DNA from: Bacteroidota bacterium | Lineage (GTDB): Bacteria; Bacteroidota; Bacteroidia; Bacteroidales; F082 | DNA length: 64,000 nucleotides | Direction: 5' to 3' | NCBI GenBank assembly: GCA_014382445.1 | Contig: JACNJS010000066.1 | Location: 1 to 64,000 of the forward strand | Shown: in pieces, positions 33,903-42,638 of the stretch | Numbering within the stretch: the stretch's first letter is position 1 | Layout of the letters: every line of letters begins with the position of its first letter | Notes under the pieces: model-generated | Database searches by the model: none | Told to the model about the DNA's origin: nothing | Seen by the model: the letters and a program-made list of their open reading frames with translations, nothing else | Made by a program: the position numbers and the translations under genes

Positions 33903-33910
33903 ATCTTTGC
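33903..33910 (+). promoter_or_regulatory. -7 promoter box (TATCTTTG) for tyrS
   Basis: Exact TAnnTTTG match, 25 bases upstream of the tyrS ATG. Confidence 0.6.
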
Positions 33911-33935
33911 GCTAATTTTATTAATGAAATAGAGT

Positions 33936-35231
33936 ATGGGTAATTTTGTTGAAGAGCTTAGGTGGCGTGGAATGATTCATGATATAACACCAGGTGCAGA
34001 GGAGCAACTATTAAAAGAAATGACATCGGGTTATGTTGGAATTGACCCTACAGCCGATTCATTACATATTGGCCATCTTGTAGGTGTTATGATGTTAGTG
34101 CATTTGCAGTTAGCAGGGCATCGCCCAATTGCTCTTGTTGGTGGTGCTACAGGCATGATTGGCGACCCTTCGGGCAAGTCACAAGAGCGTAGTCTTCTCT
34201 CGGAAGAAATTTTACGTAAAAATGAAAACGGACTAAAAAACCAATTGTCGAAATTTCTTAATTTTGAAAGTGGCGATAATAAAGCTTTGTTGGTTAATAA
34301 CTATGACTGGATGAAACCAATTAGCTTTTTGGATTTTATTCGTGATATTGGGAAACATCTTACGGTTAATTATATGATGGCAAAAGATTCGGTTAAGAAA
34401 CGTATCTCAGCCGATAGCAAATCTGGGATGTCATACACAGAATTTTCATATCAGTTGGTTCAGGGGTATGATTTTCTCCATTTATATCAAAATGAAAGCT
34501 GTAAACTTCAGATGGGTGGATCTGATCAATGGGGAAATATTATTACGGGCACCGAATTAATAAGACGCAAATTAGGATTTGAGCAAAATGCTTATGCGAT
34601 TACATGCCCTTTGATTGCAAAAGCTGATGGTACTAAGTTTGGAAAAACTGAAAGTGGTAGTATATGGTTAGATCCTGAGAAAACAACGCCCTACGAGTTT
34701 TATCAGTTTTGGTTAAATGTAAGTGATGAGGATGCTGAAAAGTATATTAAGATATTCACTTTATTATCAAGAGAGGAGATTGAACAATTAATCAGTGGTC
34801 ATAAAAATGAGCCACATCTCAGACTTCTCCAAAGAGAACTGGCAAAAGATATTACATGTCGTGTTCACTCAGAAAGAGATTATAATATTGCAAATGAAGC
34901 ATCAGAAATATTGTTTGGGAAAGGAACTACGGATACGCTAAAAAAAATGGATGAAAAAACATTATTAAGCGTTTTTAAAGATGTTCCGCAAACTGAAGTG
35001 AGCAGAGAAGAATTTGATGCAGGAATTGGTATTCTTGACTTTTTATCTGCTAAAGCAAGTGCGTTTAAATCAAATAGCGAAGCTCGCCGAATGGTTAAAG
35101 ATAACGCAGTTTCCATTAATAAAACCAAAATAAAAGAGGGCTTTGAACTAACACCCGATAGTTTGTTAAACAACAAATATGTGCTAGTACAAAAGGGAAA
35201 GAAAAACTATTTTTTGGTTAAGATAATTTAA
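33936..35231 (+). CDS. tyrS: Tyrosyl-tRNA synthetase
   Basis: Class I aminoacyl-tRNA synthetase that charges tRNA-Tyr. The ATP-binding HIGH motif is in [16 protein letters not shown] (about 36-51), tyrosine recognition in [14 protein letters not shown] (about 172-185) and [12 protein letters not shown] (about 193-204), and the second ATP motif is KFGKTESGS (about 232-240). The C-terminal S4 RNA-binding domain (about 360-430) contains [17 protein letters not shown]. At 431 residues it is a normal TyrRS. Confidence 0.97.
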   Translation: MGNFVEELRWRGMIHDITPGAEEQLLKEMTSGYVGIDPTADSLHIGHLVGVMMLVHLQLAGHRPIALVGGATGMIGDPSGKSQERSLLSEEILRKNENGLKNQLSKFLNFESGDNKALLVNNYDWMKPISFLDFIRDIGKHLTVNYMMAKDSVKKRISADSKSGMSYTEFSYQLVQGYDFLHLYQNESCKLQMGGSDQWGNIITGTELIRRKLGFEQNAYAITCPLIAKADGTKFGKTESGSIWLDPEKTTPYEFYQFWLNVSDEDAEKYIKIFTLLSREEIEQLISGHKNEPHLRLLQRELAKDITCRVHSERDYNIANEASEILFGKGTTDTLKKMDEKTLLSVFKDVPQTEVSREEFDAGIGILDFLSAKASAFKSNSEARRMVKDNAVSINKTKIKEGFELTPDSLLNNKYVLVQKGKKNYFLVKII

Positions 35232-35430
35232 CCCTATAATAATGTAGATATTAATTGTGGGCTCGTTACTTGACGCTTTATTTTTTTGATAAGCAACAAT
35301 TATCATTAAGAAATATACAATAATATATTATCACAGTTACTAACAATTCCCTGTGATTAATTTCCGAATTTTATTTTTATTAAGATGAGGTATTGAAGTA
35401 TTTTTAGCGCTACTAGATTATGAATATGAT

Positions 35431-36309
35431 ATGTCGCATGTGGATGAAATAAAGGAACTTAACGCCTTAGTTAGCTTGATGGATGAACCCAATGAGGATA
35501 TGTTTAACCAAATAAGGAATAAAGTTATAAGTTTCGGAAAACAAGCACTTCCGGCATTAGAAGAAGCATGGGTTAACACGCTGGAAGATGATGACTCAGA
35601 GCGAATTGAAAGTATAATTGATGAGATCAGGCAGGAAGAACTTGTGCAGGATTTTAATAACTGGAAAGGAGAAAGTGGCAGCAACATTATAAAAGGATTA
35701 ATGATACTCACAAAGTATTTTCAGCCCGAGTTTGATGAGTATCAATATGGTGGCCGATTTGAAAAACTGTTTAGGGAAACCTGGCTTGAAATGAACGATA
35801 GCCTTACCGCCCTCGAGAAGATAAAAGTTCTTAACCATGTATTTTATAGTGTTTATCAATTTAACGGTCATCTCGATTCGATCATGAAGACGGATACTTA
35901 TTATTTAAATAAGGTATTTGATTATAGAAAAGGTAATGCTATAAGTCTTGGTGTGCTTTACATTGCTGTTGCTCAGAAACTGAAGATACCCGTTTTTGGT
36001 GTTAATTTACCCGGTCATTTTATATTGGTTTATATGGATGACATGCATGATATGCAACTGCCAAATGAATATAGCGAAACCGATGTGCTGTTTTATATAA
36101 ACGCTGTTAATAATGGTGCTATATTTACCCGAAAAGAAGTTGATCACTTTATAAGTCAAACGAATATTGATTCAAAACCGGAATTCTTTCTTCCTTGTAG
36201 CAATCTGATTGTAATAAAAAGGATGATAAATGAGCTCAATATTTTGTTTGAAAAAGAAAACAATCACACAAAAACTGCAGCACTTAATAAACTACTATCC
36301 GGGTTATAG
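35431..36309 (+). CDS. SirB1-family transglutaminase-like protein
   Basis: Protein of the SirB1 (YchA-like) family. A helical N-terminal part (about 1-75) is followed by the transglutaminase-like fold (about 95-235) with DTYYLNKVFDYRKGNAISLG (about 153-172) and PVFGVNLPGHFILVY (about 188-202). In true transglutaminases a cysteine stands in the region where this family has the GNxISL motif, so it is probably not a protease or cross-linker; its biochemical role is not known. At 292 residues it fits SirB1 proteins with a C-terminal TPR-like tail. It follows tyrS after a 199-base gap in which I see only AT-rich sequence. Confidence 0.8.
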   Translation: MSHVDEIKELNALVSLMDEPNEDMFNQIRNKVISFGKQALPALEEAWVNTLEDDDSERIESIIDEIRQEELVQDFNNWKGESGSNIIKGLMILTKYFQPEFDEYQYGGRFEKLFRETWLEMNDSLTALEKIKVLNHVFYSVYQFNGHLDSIMKTDTYYLNKVFDYRKGNAISLGVLYIAVAQKLKIPVFGVNLPGHFILVYMDDMHDMQLPNEYSETDVLFYINAVNNGAIFTRKEVDHFISQTNIDSKPEFFLPCSNLIVIKRMINELNILFEKENNHTKTAALNKLLSGL

Positions 36310-36333
36310 TGAATAATAATTGCTATTAGATTA

Positions 36334-36368
36334 TTGGTAATTGGTAATTAGTCAGTGGTCATTAGTAA
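36334..36368. repeat. Heptad array, TTRGTNA family
   Basis: Five uninterrupted seven-base units: TTGGTAA, TTGGTAA, TTAGTCA, GTGGTCA, TTAGTAA, between the SirB1-like gene and iorB (convergent). Related units recur at 52816-52859. Confidence 0.7.
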
Positions 36369-36384
36369 ATTATCCTATTAACAT

Positions 36385-36969
36385 TTACGTTCTCTTATCT
36401 GCGTAGTTTTTCCCTGCTGCCAATGCCTTTAGATTAAGCTTAACAATTTCTTTACATTTTCTTGCAAAAATTGATTCAATGGCTTTTTCCAGCGATTCGT
36501 AACTAATTCCCAAATACGGTGAGGCAGCTCCCAGCACAACTATATTAGCAGCTTTAACCGAACCTTGTTCTTTGGCAACTTTTTCGGCATCAATTGAAAC
36601 GTTTCTGGGTATATCCCAAATAGCTTGTAGCACATCTTCAATTGGTGGATAATCTGATATATTTATAAAAGGGTTCATACTTGTAACCAGCCATCCTTTT
36701 TTTTTATTAAGCATATGCACATATCTGAGGGATTCCATCGGTTCAATCGAAATTATCAAATCAGCTTTACCCTCCGGAATCAGGTCGGATGAAATAGCGT
36801 TGGATGAAATACGAAGGTGTGATTGCACCTCACCACCACGCTGACTCATACCATGCACTTCGGCCTGTTTTAGTTGCAAACCCTCTAATAATGCCGCAGT
36901 ACCTATAACCGTTGCTATTGTTAATATTCCTTGTCCGCCAACACCGGCTAATATTATGTCCTTATTCAT
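36385..36969 (-). CDS. iorB: Indolepyruvate oxidoreductase subunit beta
   Basis: Gamma-domain-like subunit of indolepyruvate:ferredoxin oxidoreductase, which decarboxylates aryl pyruvates from aromatic amino acids to aryl-acetyl-CoA while reducing ferredoxin. It starts with ILAGVGGQGILTIATVIG (about 5-22), then AEVHGMSQRGGEVQSHLRI (about 37-55), both standard for this subunit. At 194 residues it is the normal length. It lies 51 bases downstream of iorA and forms an operon with it. Confidence 0.94.
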   Translation of the reverse strand: MNKDIILAGVGGQGILTIATVIGTAALLEGLQLKQAEVHGMSQRGGEVQSHLRISSNAISSDLIPEGKADLIISIEPMESLRYVHMLNKKKGWLVTSMNPFINISDYPPIEDVLQAIWDIPRNVSIDAEKVAKEQGSVKAANIVVLGAASPYLGISYESLEKAIESIFARKCKEIVKLNLKALAAGKNYADKRT

Positions 36970-37020
36970 CTGTTTAAATTTTTAGTTTGATATCGCAATG
37001 ATATCGACTGTTTTATCAGG

Positions 37021-38649
37021 TTAATTATCCGATTCTGCTTCGCGTTTTTCAAGAGCCTTTAATTTCATCCTTCGGCCAAGGGTTTGAATACATTCGCGCT
37101 TAGCAATAATCACCGATACACCTTTATAATTAATTTCTTCTCTTATAACTTTTACATTCTCATCATGATATCGGCGTAAAGGTTTAATAATCCTAATGTG
37201 TTCTGCCTCAACACCAACGCCTCTGCAAATTTCTTCTACCTTTTCAAATGCGGCAGAATCCTGTCCGCCGGTCATGCCTGTAGTAGAGTTATCGTTAATA
37301 ATAACTGTTATGGGCGATTTTGTGTTAACTGCATCGAGTAGTCCTGTAATTCCTGAATGAGTAAAAGTTGAATCACCAATGGTAGCAATTGAAGGAATCA
37401 AACCAGCATCAGTAGCACCAATTGCCATGGTAATGGATGCTCCCATGTCAACTGAAGTATTAATCGATTCAAGTGGTGGTAAAGCACTTAAGGTGTAACA
37501 GCCAATATCCGAAAAAACCCTTCCGGGAGAATAATCTAGCATAACTTCATTTAAAGCAGTAAAAGTGTCGGTATGTGAACAGCCTTCGCACAATGAGGGT
37601 GGTCTTCCCTCCACAATGGAAGGAGTATCATGACCCTTTTCTACTTTAAGGTTTAGTGCGATGGCAACTATATTTGGGTTTAATTCACCGGCTAATGGAA
37701 TGCTGCCATCCATTCTTCCTCTTATTTTTTTACCTTTATTTAGTATGCCACGTAATAATTCTTCAATTATTGGATACCCATCTTCAAGTACAAGAATCTC
37801 ATCAACCGATTCATAAAGTTGATTAAGTAAATCTCGTGGAATAGGGTATTGTCCTATTTTTAAAACAGGGTAAGGTAAATCATCATCCGGATAGTGTTCC
37901 ATTAAATAGTTATAGGAAAGACCACAAGCAATTACACCAATGGATGTATCATTGCCTCCCGTAAGTACATCGTATCCCGATGTGGCAGCTTCTGCCTCAA
38001 ATGCAGATTGTTTACCTAGCAATATGTTGAATTGTTTACGGGCAATCGAAGGAAGCAGTATAAATTGCTTGAGATTAGAAGGAAGATGAAGCTTATTTTG
38101 TTCAGTTATTGCCTTACGCACAACCCCAGCCCTTGAATGAGCTAAACGAGTAGTAATTCTAAGTAATACAGGAGTCCCAAATTTTTCACTTAAATCGAAT
38201 GCATATCTTGTCATATCATATGCTTCCTGTTGATTCGATGGTTCCATAATTGGAATCATAGCAAACTTACCATAGAATCTGGAGTCTTGCTCATTTTGAG
38301 AAGAGTGCATCGAAGGATCGTCAGCAGAAAGTACAACAAGACCTCCATTAGCACCTGTTATTGCAGAATTAATAAAAGGATCAGCGGCGACGTTCAGTCC
38401 AACGTGTTTCATACATATGAGCGATCTTTTGCCGGCATACGACATTCCAATGGCACTTTCCATCGCGGTTTTTTCGTTAGCCGACCAACTCGAACGTATT
38501 TTGCGTTCCCTGGCATCATTGGAAGATTGGATATATTCAGTAATTTCAGTTGAAGGAGTGCCGGGATATGCATAAACACCAGATATGCCGGCATCTATAG
38601 CCCCCTGGGCAATGGCTTCATCACCTAATAATAATAACTTTTGAATCAC
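37021..38649 (-). CDS. iorA: Indolepyruvate oxidoreductase subunit alpha, no ferredoxin domain
   Basis: Large thiamine diphosphate-binding subunit. The pyrimidine-binding part shows GVYAYPGTPSTEITEYIQ (about 24-41) and LICMKHVGLNVAADPFINSA; the diphosphate-binding part shows SLCEGCSHTDTF (about 351-362), DIGCYTLSALPP (about 381-392) and GDSTFTHSGITGLLDAV with NDNSTTGMTGGQ (about 418-450), the metal site. The C-terminal ferredoxin-like domain with two [4Fe-4S] motifs found in archaeal and some bacterial IorA is absent: the protein ends soon after IIAKRECIQTLGRRMKLK. Electrons must then pass to an external ferredoxin by another route. Confidence 0.93.
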   Translation of the reverse strand: MIQKLLLLGDEAIAQGAIDAGISGVYAYPGTPSTEITEYIQSSNDARERKIRSSWSANEKTAMESAIGMSYAGKRSLICMKHVGLNVAADPFINSAITGANGGLVVLSADDPSMHSSQNEQDSRFYGKFAMIPIMEPSNQQEAYDMTRYAFDLSEKFGTPVLLRITTRLAHSRAGVVRKAITEQNKLHLPSNLKQFILLPSIARKQFNILLGKQSAFEAEAATSGYDVLTGGNDTSIGVIACGLSYNYLMEHYPDDDLPYPVLKIGQYPIPRDLLNQLYESVDEILVLEDGYPIIEELLRGILNKGKKIRGRMDGSIPLAGELNPNIVAIALNLKVEKGHDTPSIVEGRPPSLCEGCSHTDTFTALNEVMLDYSPGRVFSDIGCYTLSALPPLESINTSVDMGASITMAIGATDAGLIPSIATIGDSTFTHSGITGLLDAVNTKSPITVIINDNSTTGMTGGQDSAAFEKVEEICRGVGVEAEHIRIIKPLRRYHDENVKVIREEINYKGVSVIIAKRECIQTLGRRMKLKALEKREAESDN

Positions 38650-38685
38650 GCTATGTAGAGTTTATTTTTATTGAATTTATTGCCA

Positions 38686-38693
38686 CAAAATTA
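38686..38693 (-). promoter_or_regulatory. -7 promoter box (TAATTTTG) for iorAB
   Basis: Exact TAnnTTTG match on the minus strand, 36 bases upstream of the iorA ATG. Confidence 0.45.
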
Positions 38694-38759
38694 TCAAAAA
38701 TGCCTTAATCTTTAAGTATGGTTAATTAATCTATAATGATTATAAATTGAATATTTGGT

Positions 38760-38767
38760 TAGTTTTG
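38760..38767 (+). promoter_or_regulatory. -7 promoter box (TAGTTTTG) for the ACP phosphodiesterase gene
   Basis: Exact TAnnTTTG match, 81 bases upstream of the ATG, divergent from the iorA box. Confidence 0.4.
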
Positions 38768-38848
38768 CGGGACAAATTTAATTTTAGGAAAGAAATTATT
38801 TAGAACCTCTAATTATTTTAGAAGAATTGAGATATAACATCGATTAAT

Positions 38849-39454
38849 ATGAACTTCCTTGCTCATGCACATCTTTCTCAGGATAACGAAGACATAATTT
38901 TCGGTAACTTTATAGCTGATTCTGTTAAGGGTATATCTTATTTAAGATTTCGTAAAGATATAATTTCTGGAATATTACTCCATCGTGACATTGATACGTT
39001 TACCGACAGACACCAGATTGTTAAAAACAGCAAAGCAATTGTAACGGAATATTTTGGTAAATACTCAGGAATTGTTATTGATATTTATTACGACCACTTT
39101 TTAGCTCGCAACTGGGAGCTATATCATAGTGAGGAGCTTGCCCGATATTCAACTAATGTTTACTTGATTCTTGCAAAGAGGTTTTTAATTCTTCCCGGCA
39201 GAATTAAGCGTTTATTACCTTTTTTAATTGCGCAAAACTGGTTAACCGGTTATGCTAATCTAAATGAGCTACAGCGAGTATTTAATGGGATGGACAGACG
39301 GACTCGTTATATTTCGGGGATGGGAAATGCTGTTAAAATTCTGGAAGAGAATTATGATAGTTTATTCAATGATTTTAGAGAATTTTATAGCGATCTGGAA
39401 ACTTATTCAAAGCAAAGGTTGTCTGAAATTATAAACCAACCAGCTAAAAGTTAG
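38849..39454 (+). CDS. Acyl carrier protein phosphodiesterase (AcpH-like)
   Basis: HD-fold-like hydrolase of the DUF479/AcpH family, which removes the 4'-phosphopantetheine group from acyl carrier protein. It begins with the family signature MNFLAHAHLSQDNEDIIFGN, then GNFIADSVKG (about 19-28), ISGILLHRDIDTFTDRHQIV (about 38-57) and IDIYYDHFLARNW (about 74-86), with metal-binding His and Asp residues. At 201 residues it is the normal length. It converges on cheB with seven bases between the stops. Confidence 0.88.
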   Translation: MNFLAHAHLSQDNEDIIFGNFIADSVKGISYLRFRKDIISGILLHRDIDTFTDRHQIVKNSKAIVTEYFGKYSGIVIDIYYDHFLARNWELYHSEELARYSTNVYLILAKRFLILPGRIKRLLPFLIAQNWLTGYANLNELQRVFNGMDRRTRYISGMGNAVKILEENYDSLFNDFREFYSDLETYSKQRLSEIINQPAKS

Positions 39455-39461
39455 ATTATTT

Positions 39462-40043
39462 TCATTTTTTTTGTTTTACCTGATTATCAAGTTCAACTAG
39501 AAGGGCAGCGATTTCGTCAAGCTTTAAAATTTTGTGGGGTTTTGCATGCTCAATTGCGGCAGTTGGCATTGCTTCCGCTTCCGCCTCGGCAGGTTCCTGA
39601 ACAATACAATATCCACCGGCAATTTTAATGGCTTGTAATCCTGCTGCACCATCGTTGTTTGCTCCCGTTAGAATAACTCCAATTAAGCTTTTTCCATAGG
39701 CAAACGCAGCAGTTTCAAATAATATGTCGATTGATGGGCGTGAATAGTTCTTCTTTTTTTCCGTGGATAAAGATATTGTATGATTTTCTTCAATTAACAT
39801 ATGATAATTTGGAGGGGCAATATATATGTGTCCCAATTTTATTTTTTCTTTTTCATCTGCTTCCTTAACTCTTAGTTTCGACAATTTGTTTAGGAATTTG
39901 ACCATATAATTATCAGAGCTAGGGCTAATGTGCTGAACAACAAAAACTGGTAACGAGAATCCTTCAGGAAGTTGCGTAATTAATTTACTGAGTGCATGAA
40001 ATCCTCCGGCCGATGCTCCAATTACTATTGCTCTGTACGACAT
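39462..40043 (-). CDS. CheB-type methylesterase domain protein (no receiver)
   Basis: Stand-alone catalytic domain of the CheB methylesterase family, which hydrolyses glutamate methyl esters or deamidates glutamine on receptors. The triad is visible: serine in IVIGASAGGFHAL (Ser11), histidine in VQHISPSSDNYM (about 38), and aspartate in GVILTGANNDGAAG (about 130). The N-terminal receiver domain of chemotactic CheB is missing. It is the last gene of an operon with CheR and three hybrid kinases, so control must come from elsewhere in that system. The gap to cheR holds a heptad array. Confidence 0.9.
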   Translation of the reverse strand: MSYRAIVIGASAGGFHALSKLITQLPEGFSLPVFVVQHISPSSDNYMVKFLNKLSKLRVKEADEKEKIKLGHIYIAPPNYHMLIEENHTISLSTEKKKNYSRPSIDILFETAAFAYGKSLIGVILTGANNDGAAGLQAIKIAGGYCIVQEPAEAEAEAMPTAAIEHAKPHKILKLDEIAALLVELDNQVKQKK

Positions 40044-40051
40044 TAAAAAAA

Positions 40052-40079
40052 GGTTTATGGTTTAAAGTTTCAGGTTTTG
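40052..40079. repeat. Heptad array, GTTTA family, second locus
   Basis: Four in-phase units GGTTTAT, GGTTTAA, AGTTTCA, GGTTTTG between cheR and cheB. The same spacer then has CTTCCGACTCCCG, similar to units in the composite repeats. Confidence 0.6.
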
Positions 40080-40170
40080 GTGTAAGTTTGATAGTTTCTT
40101 AACTACGTCTTCCGACTCCCGAATGTGGTTTGCCACTCCTGATCCCTTATCATTTTCTATTTGCACATAT

Positions 40171-41013
40171 TTATATTATTTTCTTTTTGTAAATCTTTTC
40201 ATCGCCATTTACAACCTCAAATTTATCAACTTTTGTAGTAAACGTTATTGTTTCTTTCGAACCTAACCCTAAATAACCTCCATTAACCAAACTTTCGTAA
40301 AAAAGGTTTACAACACTATTTTGTAGTTCTTTGTTAAAATAAATTAGTACGTTACGACATATTACTAAATTAACTTCTGCAAAAACACTATCAGTAACAA
40401 GATTATGTTCTGCAAAAACAATATTCTTTTTTAGTGATTGATCGTAAATCACCGAATTATAATTAGCGATATAATAATCAGAAAAAGATTGTGTTCCACC
40501 TGCAGCCTGGTAGTTAAAAGTAAATTCCTTAATTCTGTCGATGGGATAAATACCTTTTTTGGCTATGTCAAGTACATTATGGTTAAAATCGGTTGCATAT
40601 ATCTGTGTACGATCATATAAACCTTCCTCTTTTAATATTAGCGCAAATGAATAAACCTCTTCCCCCGTAGAGCACCCGGCATGCCACACTTTAATAAATG
40701 GGTAAGTTTTAAGTATGGGGATGACCTCTTTCCGCATTGTAAGATAGAATCCCGGATCACGAAACATTTCGGTAACATTGATTGAAAGGTCGCGAAGTAA
40801 TCCTTCAAAAAATTCAGATTCATGAAGTATTTTGTGTTGTAATTCTGAAATGCTTTTTAGTTTTGAGGCGGTGAGTCGGTTTAACAACCTGCGTTTAACA
40901 TGAGCTTTGCTATAATTTCTAAAATCATATCCATATTTATTAAATATAGCCTCAAGTATTAATTCTATTTCAATGTTAATAGTCTGGTTTTTGCCTTCAA
41001 TATCCTTGATCAT
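40171..41013 (-). CDS. CheR-type methyltransferase
   Basis: SAM-dependent methyltransferase that methylates glutamates on signalling proteins. The N-terminal CheR helix domain (about 10-75) is followed by the catalytic domain with NVTEMFRDPGFY (about 79-90), the SAM loop WHAGCSTGEEVYSFAL (about 109-124), IYATDFNHNVLDIAKKGIY (about 138-156) and the LVICRNVLIYFN motif (about 217-228). At 280 residues it is normal. It lies ten bases after a hybrid kinase gene and upstream of cheB. Confidence 0.94.
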   Translation of the reverse strand: MIKDIEGKNQTINIEIELILEAIFNKYGYDFRNYSKAHVKRRLLNRLTASKLKSISELQHKILHESEFFEGLLRDLSINVTEMFRDPGFYLTMRKEVIPILKTYPFIKVWHAGCSTGEEVYSFALILKEEGLYDRTQIYATDFNHNVLDIAKKGIYPIDRIKEFTFNYQAAGGTQSFSDYYIANYNSVIYDQSLKKNIVFAEHNLVTDSVFAEVNLVICRNVLIYFNKELQNSVVNLFYESLVNGGYLGLGSKETITFTTKVDKFEVVNGDEKIYKKKII

Positions 41014-41023
41014 TTATTCAGTT

Positions 41024-42616
41024 CTATTTTTTGTATATCAGACAAAGCACATTTGTTACATCTTTTATTCTGAGGGGTTTCCTCAAAAGGTGATCCATCC
41101 CGTTACTAAGATACTTTTCAACATCTTCTTTAAATACATTAGCTGTAAGAGCAATTATTTTTGCTTCATTTTTGTCCTTTTGGTCTTGTTCCCAGTTTCT
41201 TATCTTGATAGTTGCTTCCAAACCATCCATTACAGGCATTAGGATATCCATAAAAATAATATCATAAATATTTTTTATATGCATTGTAAAAGCCTCATCG
41301 CCGTTATTTGCAATATCACATTCATAACCAGCCTGTTTGATCATTAAGGAGCCTACTTTTTGGTTAATAAGATTATCTTCGGCAAGAAGTATTTTTATGT
41401 TTTTGGGTAATTCAATTTTTTCATTATTTGTATCAATATCAACGGGTTTATTAGCTTCTTCGGCTCTTATAGTAAACCAAAATATTGATCCAACTCCAAA
41501 TTTACTTTCAAACCCAATTTCACCACCCATTAACTCCGCAAGTTTTTTTGAAATTATTAGCCCGAGTCCTGTTCCCCCATGTTTTCGTGTTGTTGAATTA
41601 TCAAGCTGAGTAAATTCAACAAACATTTTACTAAGGTCATCCTTATTAATACCAATACCTGTATCGACTATTTGGAATTTAATGATTAAATCAGAGTCGT
41701 TTATTTTATCACTTGAAACTACCAGCTTAACACTTCCCTGTTCGGTAAACTTAATTGCATTGTTGAGCAGATTTAAGAGAATCTGCTTAATTCTAACTGG
41801 ATCGGATTTGATATACTCAGGAACGTTGTTATCAATATCAAGCAATAGGTTTATTTTCTTTTCCCAAGCTTTTAATTGTAGTACCTTGAATACATTTTCT
41901 ATTTGATTAAAAAGAGAAAAAGGGATGTTTTCAATTTGTAATTGTCCTGCTTCAATCCTGGAGAAATCGAGAATATCATTAATTATTATTGACAGATCTT
42001 CGCCCGATAGTTTAACAGCATTAAGATATTCCTGTTGTAATTTAGTAAGTTTTGTGTTCGAAAGAATTTCACTCATACCAATAATCCCATTTAAGGGAGT
42101 ACGGATTTCATGAGACATATTAGCCAGAAAAATAGTTTTTGAGTAAGTTGCGTATTCAGCTTTTTCTTTCGCCCGACTTAGTTCGATGGAGGTAATTTCA
42201 TTTTCTTTAAGAAGTTTTTTCAATTGAACTTGTAGATTATACAATTCAATAAAAACCCTCACTTTACTAATCAATAAAGGTGATTTAATGGGTTTTGTAA
42301 TGAAGTCGACAGCACCAGCATCAATACCTTTTCGTCCAAAAAATTCATCCGAATAATTTGTTGATACGAAAATCACGGGAAGGTATCGTGTTCTTTTTGA
42401 ACTTCTCAGAAGCTCAGCTGTTTCGTAACCATCCATTTCAGGCATCTGCACATCAATAATGGCAACAGCAAACTCATTTTGTACGTTTAACTTTAGTGCT
42501 TCATTGCCAGAAAGTGCTCTTACGAATTCAATATTCAGACAGTTAAGTACTTTTTCAAGTGAAATTAAGTTTGCCAACTTATCATCAACAATCAGTATTT
42601 TAGGTTTTTTAGTCAT
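41024..42616 (-). CDS. Hybrid histidine kinase: REC-HisKA-HATPase-REC
   Basis: Cytoplasmic phosphorelay protein of 530 residues. Order: receiver (about 5-122; DVQMPEMDG with the phosphorylated Asp, K in FITKPIK), a coiled-coil linker (about 128-160), HisKA with [20 protein letters not shown] (phospho-acceptor His near 168), HATPase_c with [24 protein letters not shown] and [19 protein letters not shown], and a C-terminal receiver (about 410-528; DILMPVMDG). Having a receiver at each end, it can be driven by another kinase and pass phosphate on. Third gene of the signalling operon, 22 bases after the 1463-residue kinase. Confidence 0.94.
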   Translation of the reverse strand: MTKKPKILIVDDKLANLISLEKVLNCLNIEFVRALSGNEALKLNVQNEFAVAIIDVQMPEMDGYETAELLRSSKRTRYLPVIFVSTNYSDEFFGRKGIDAGAVDFITKPIKSPLLISKVRVFIELYNLQVQLKKLLKENEITSIELSRAKEKAEYATYSKTIFLANMSHEIRTPLNGIIGMSEILSNTKLTKLQQEYLNAVKLSGEDLSIIINDILDFSRIEAGQLQIENIPFSLFNQIENVFKVLQLKAWEKKINLLLDIDNNVPEYIKSDPVRIKQILLNLLNNAIKFTEQGSVKLVVSSDKINDSDLIIKFQIVDTGIGINKDDLSKMFVEFTQLDNSTTRKHGGTGLGLIISKKLAELMGGEIGFESKFGVGSIFWFTIRAEEANKPVDIDTNNEKIELPKNIKILLAEDNLINQKVGSLMIKQAGYECDIANNGDEAFTMHIKNIYDIIFMDILMPVMDGLEATIKIRNWEQDQKDKNEAKIIALTANVFKEDVEKYLSNGMDHLLRKPLRIKDVTNVLCLIYKK

Positions 42617-42638
42617 TTATATTTTTTCAGGTAATAAA

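Noticed and set aside
35232-35430. Possible RNA gene in the tyrS/SirB1 gap (GGCTCGTTACTTGACGC)
   Set aside because: No cloverleaf, T-loop or stable stem can be drawn; the rest of the gap is plain AT-rich DNA.
35431-36309. SirB1-like protein as an active transglutaminase or protease
   Set aside because: The position of the catalytic cysteine is occupied by the GNxISL motif typical of the non-catalytic family.
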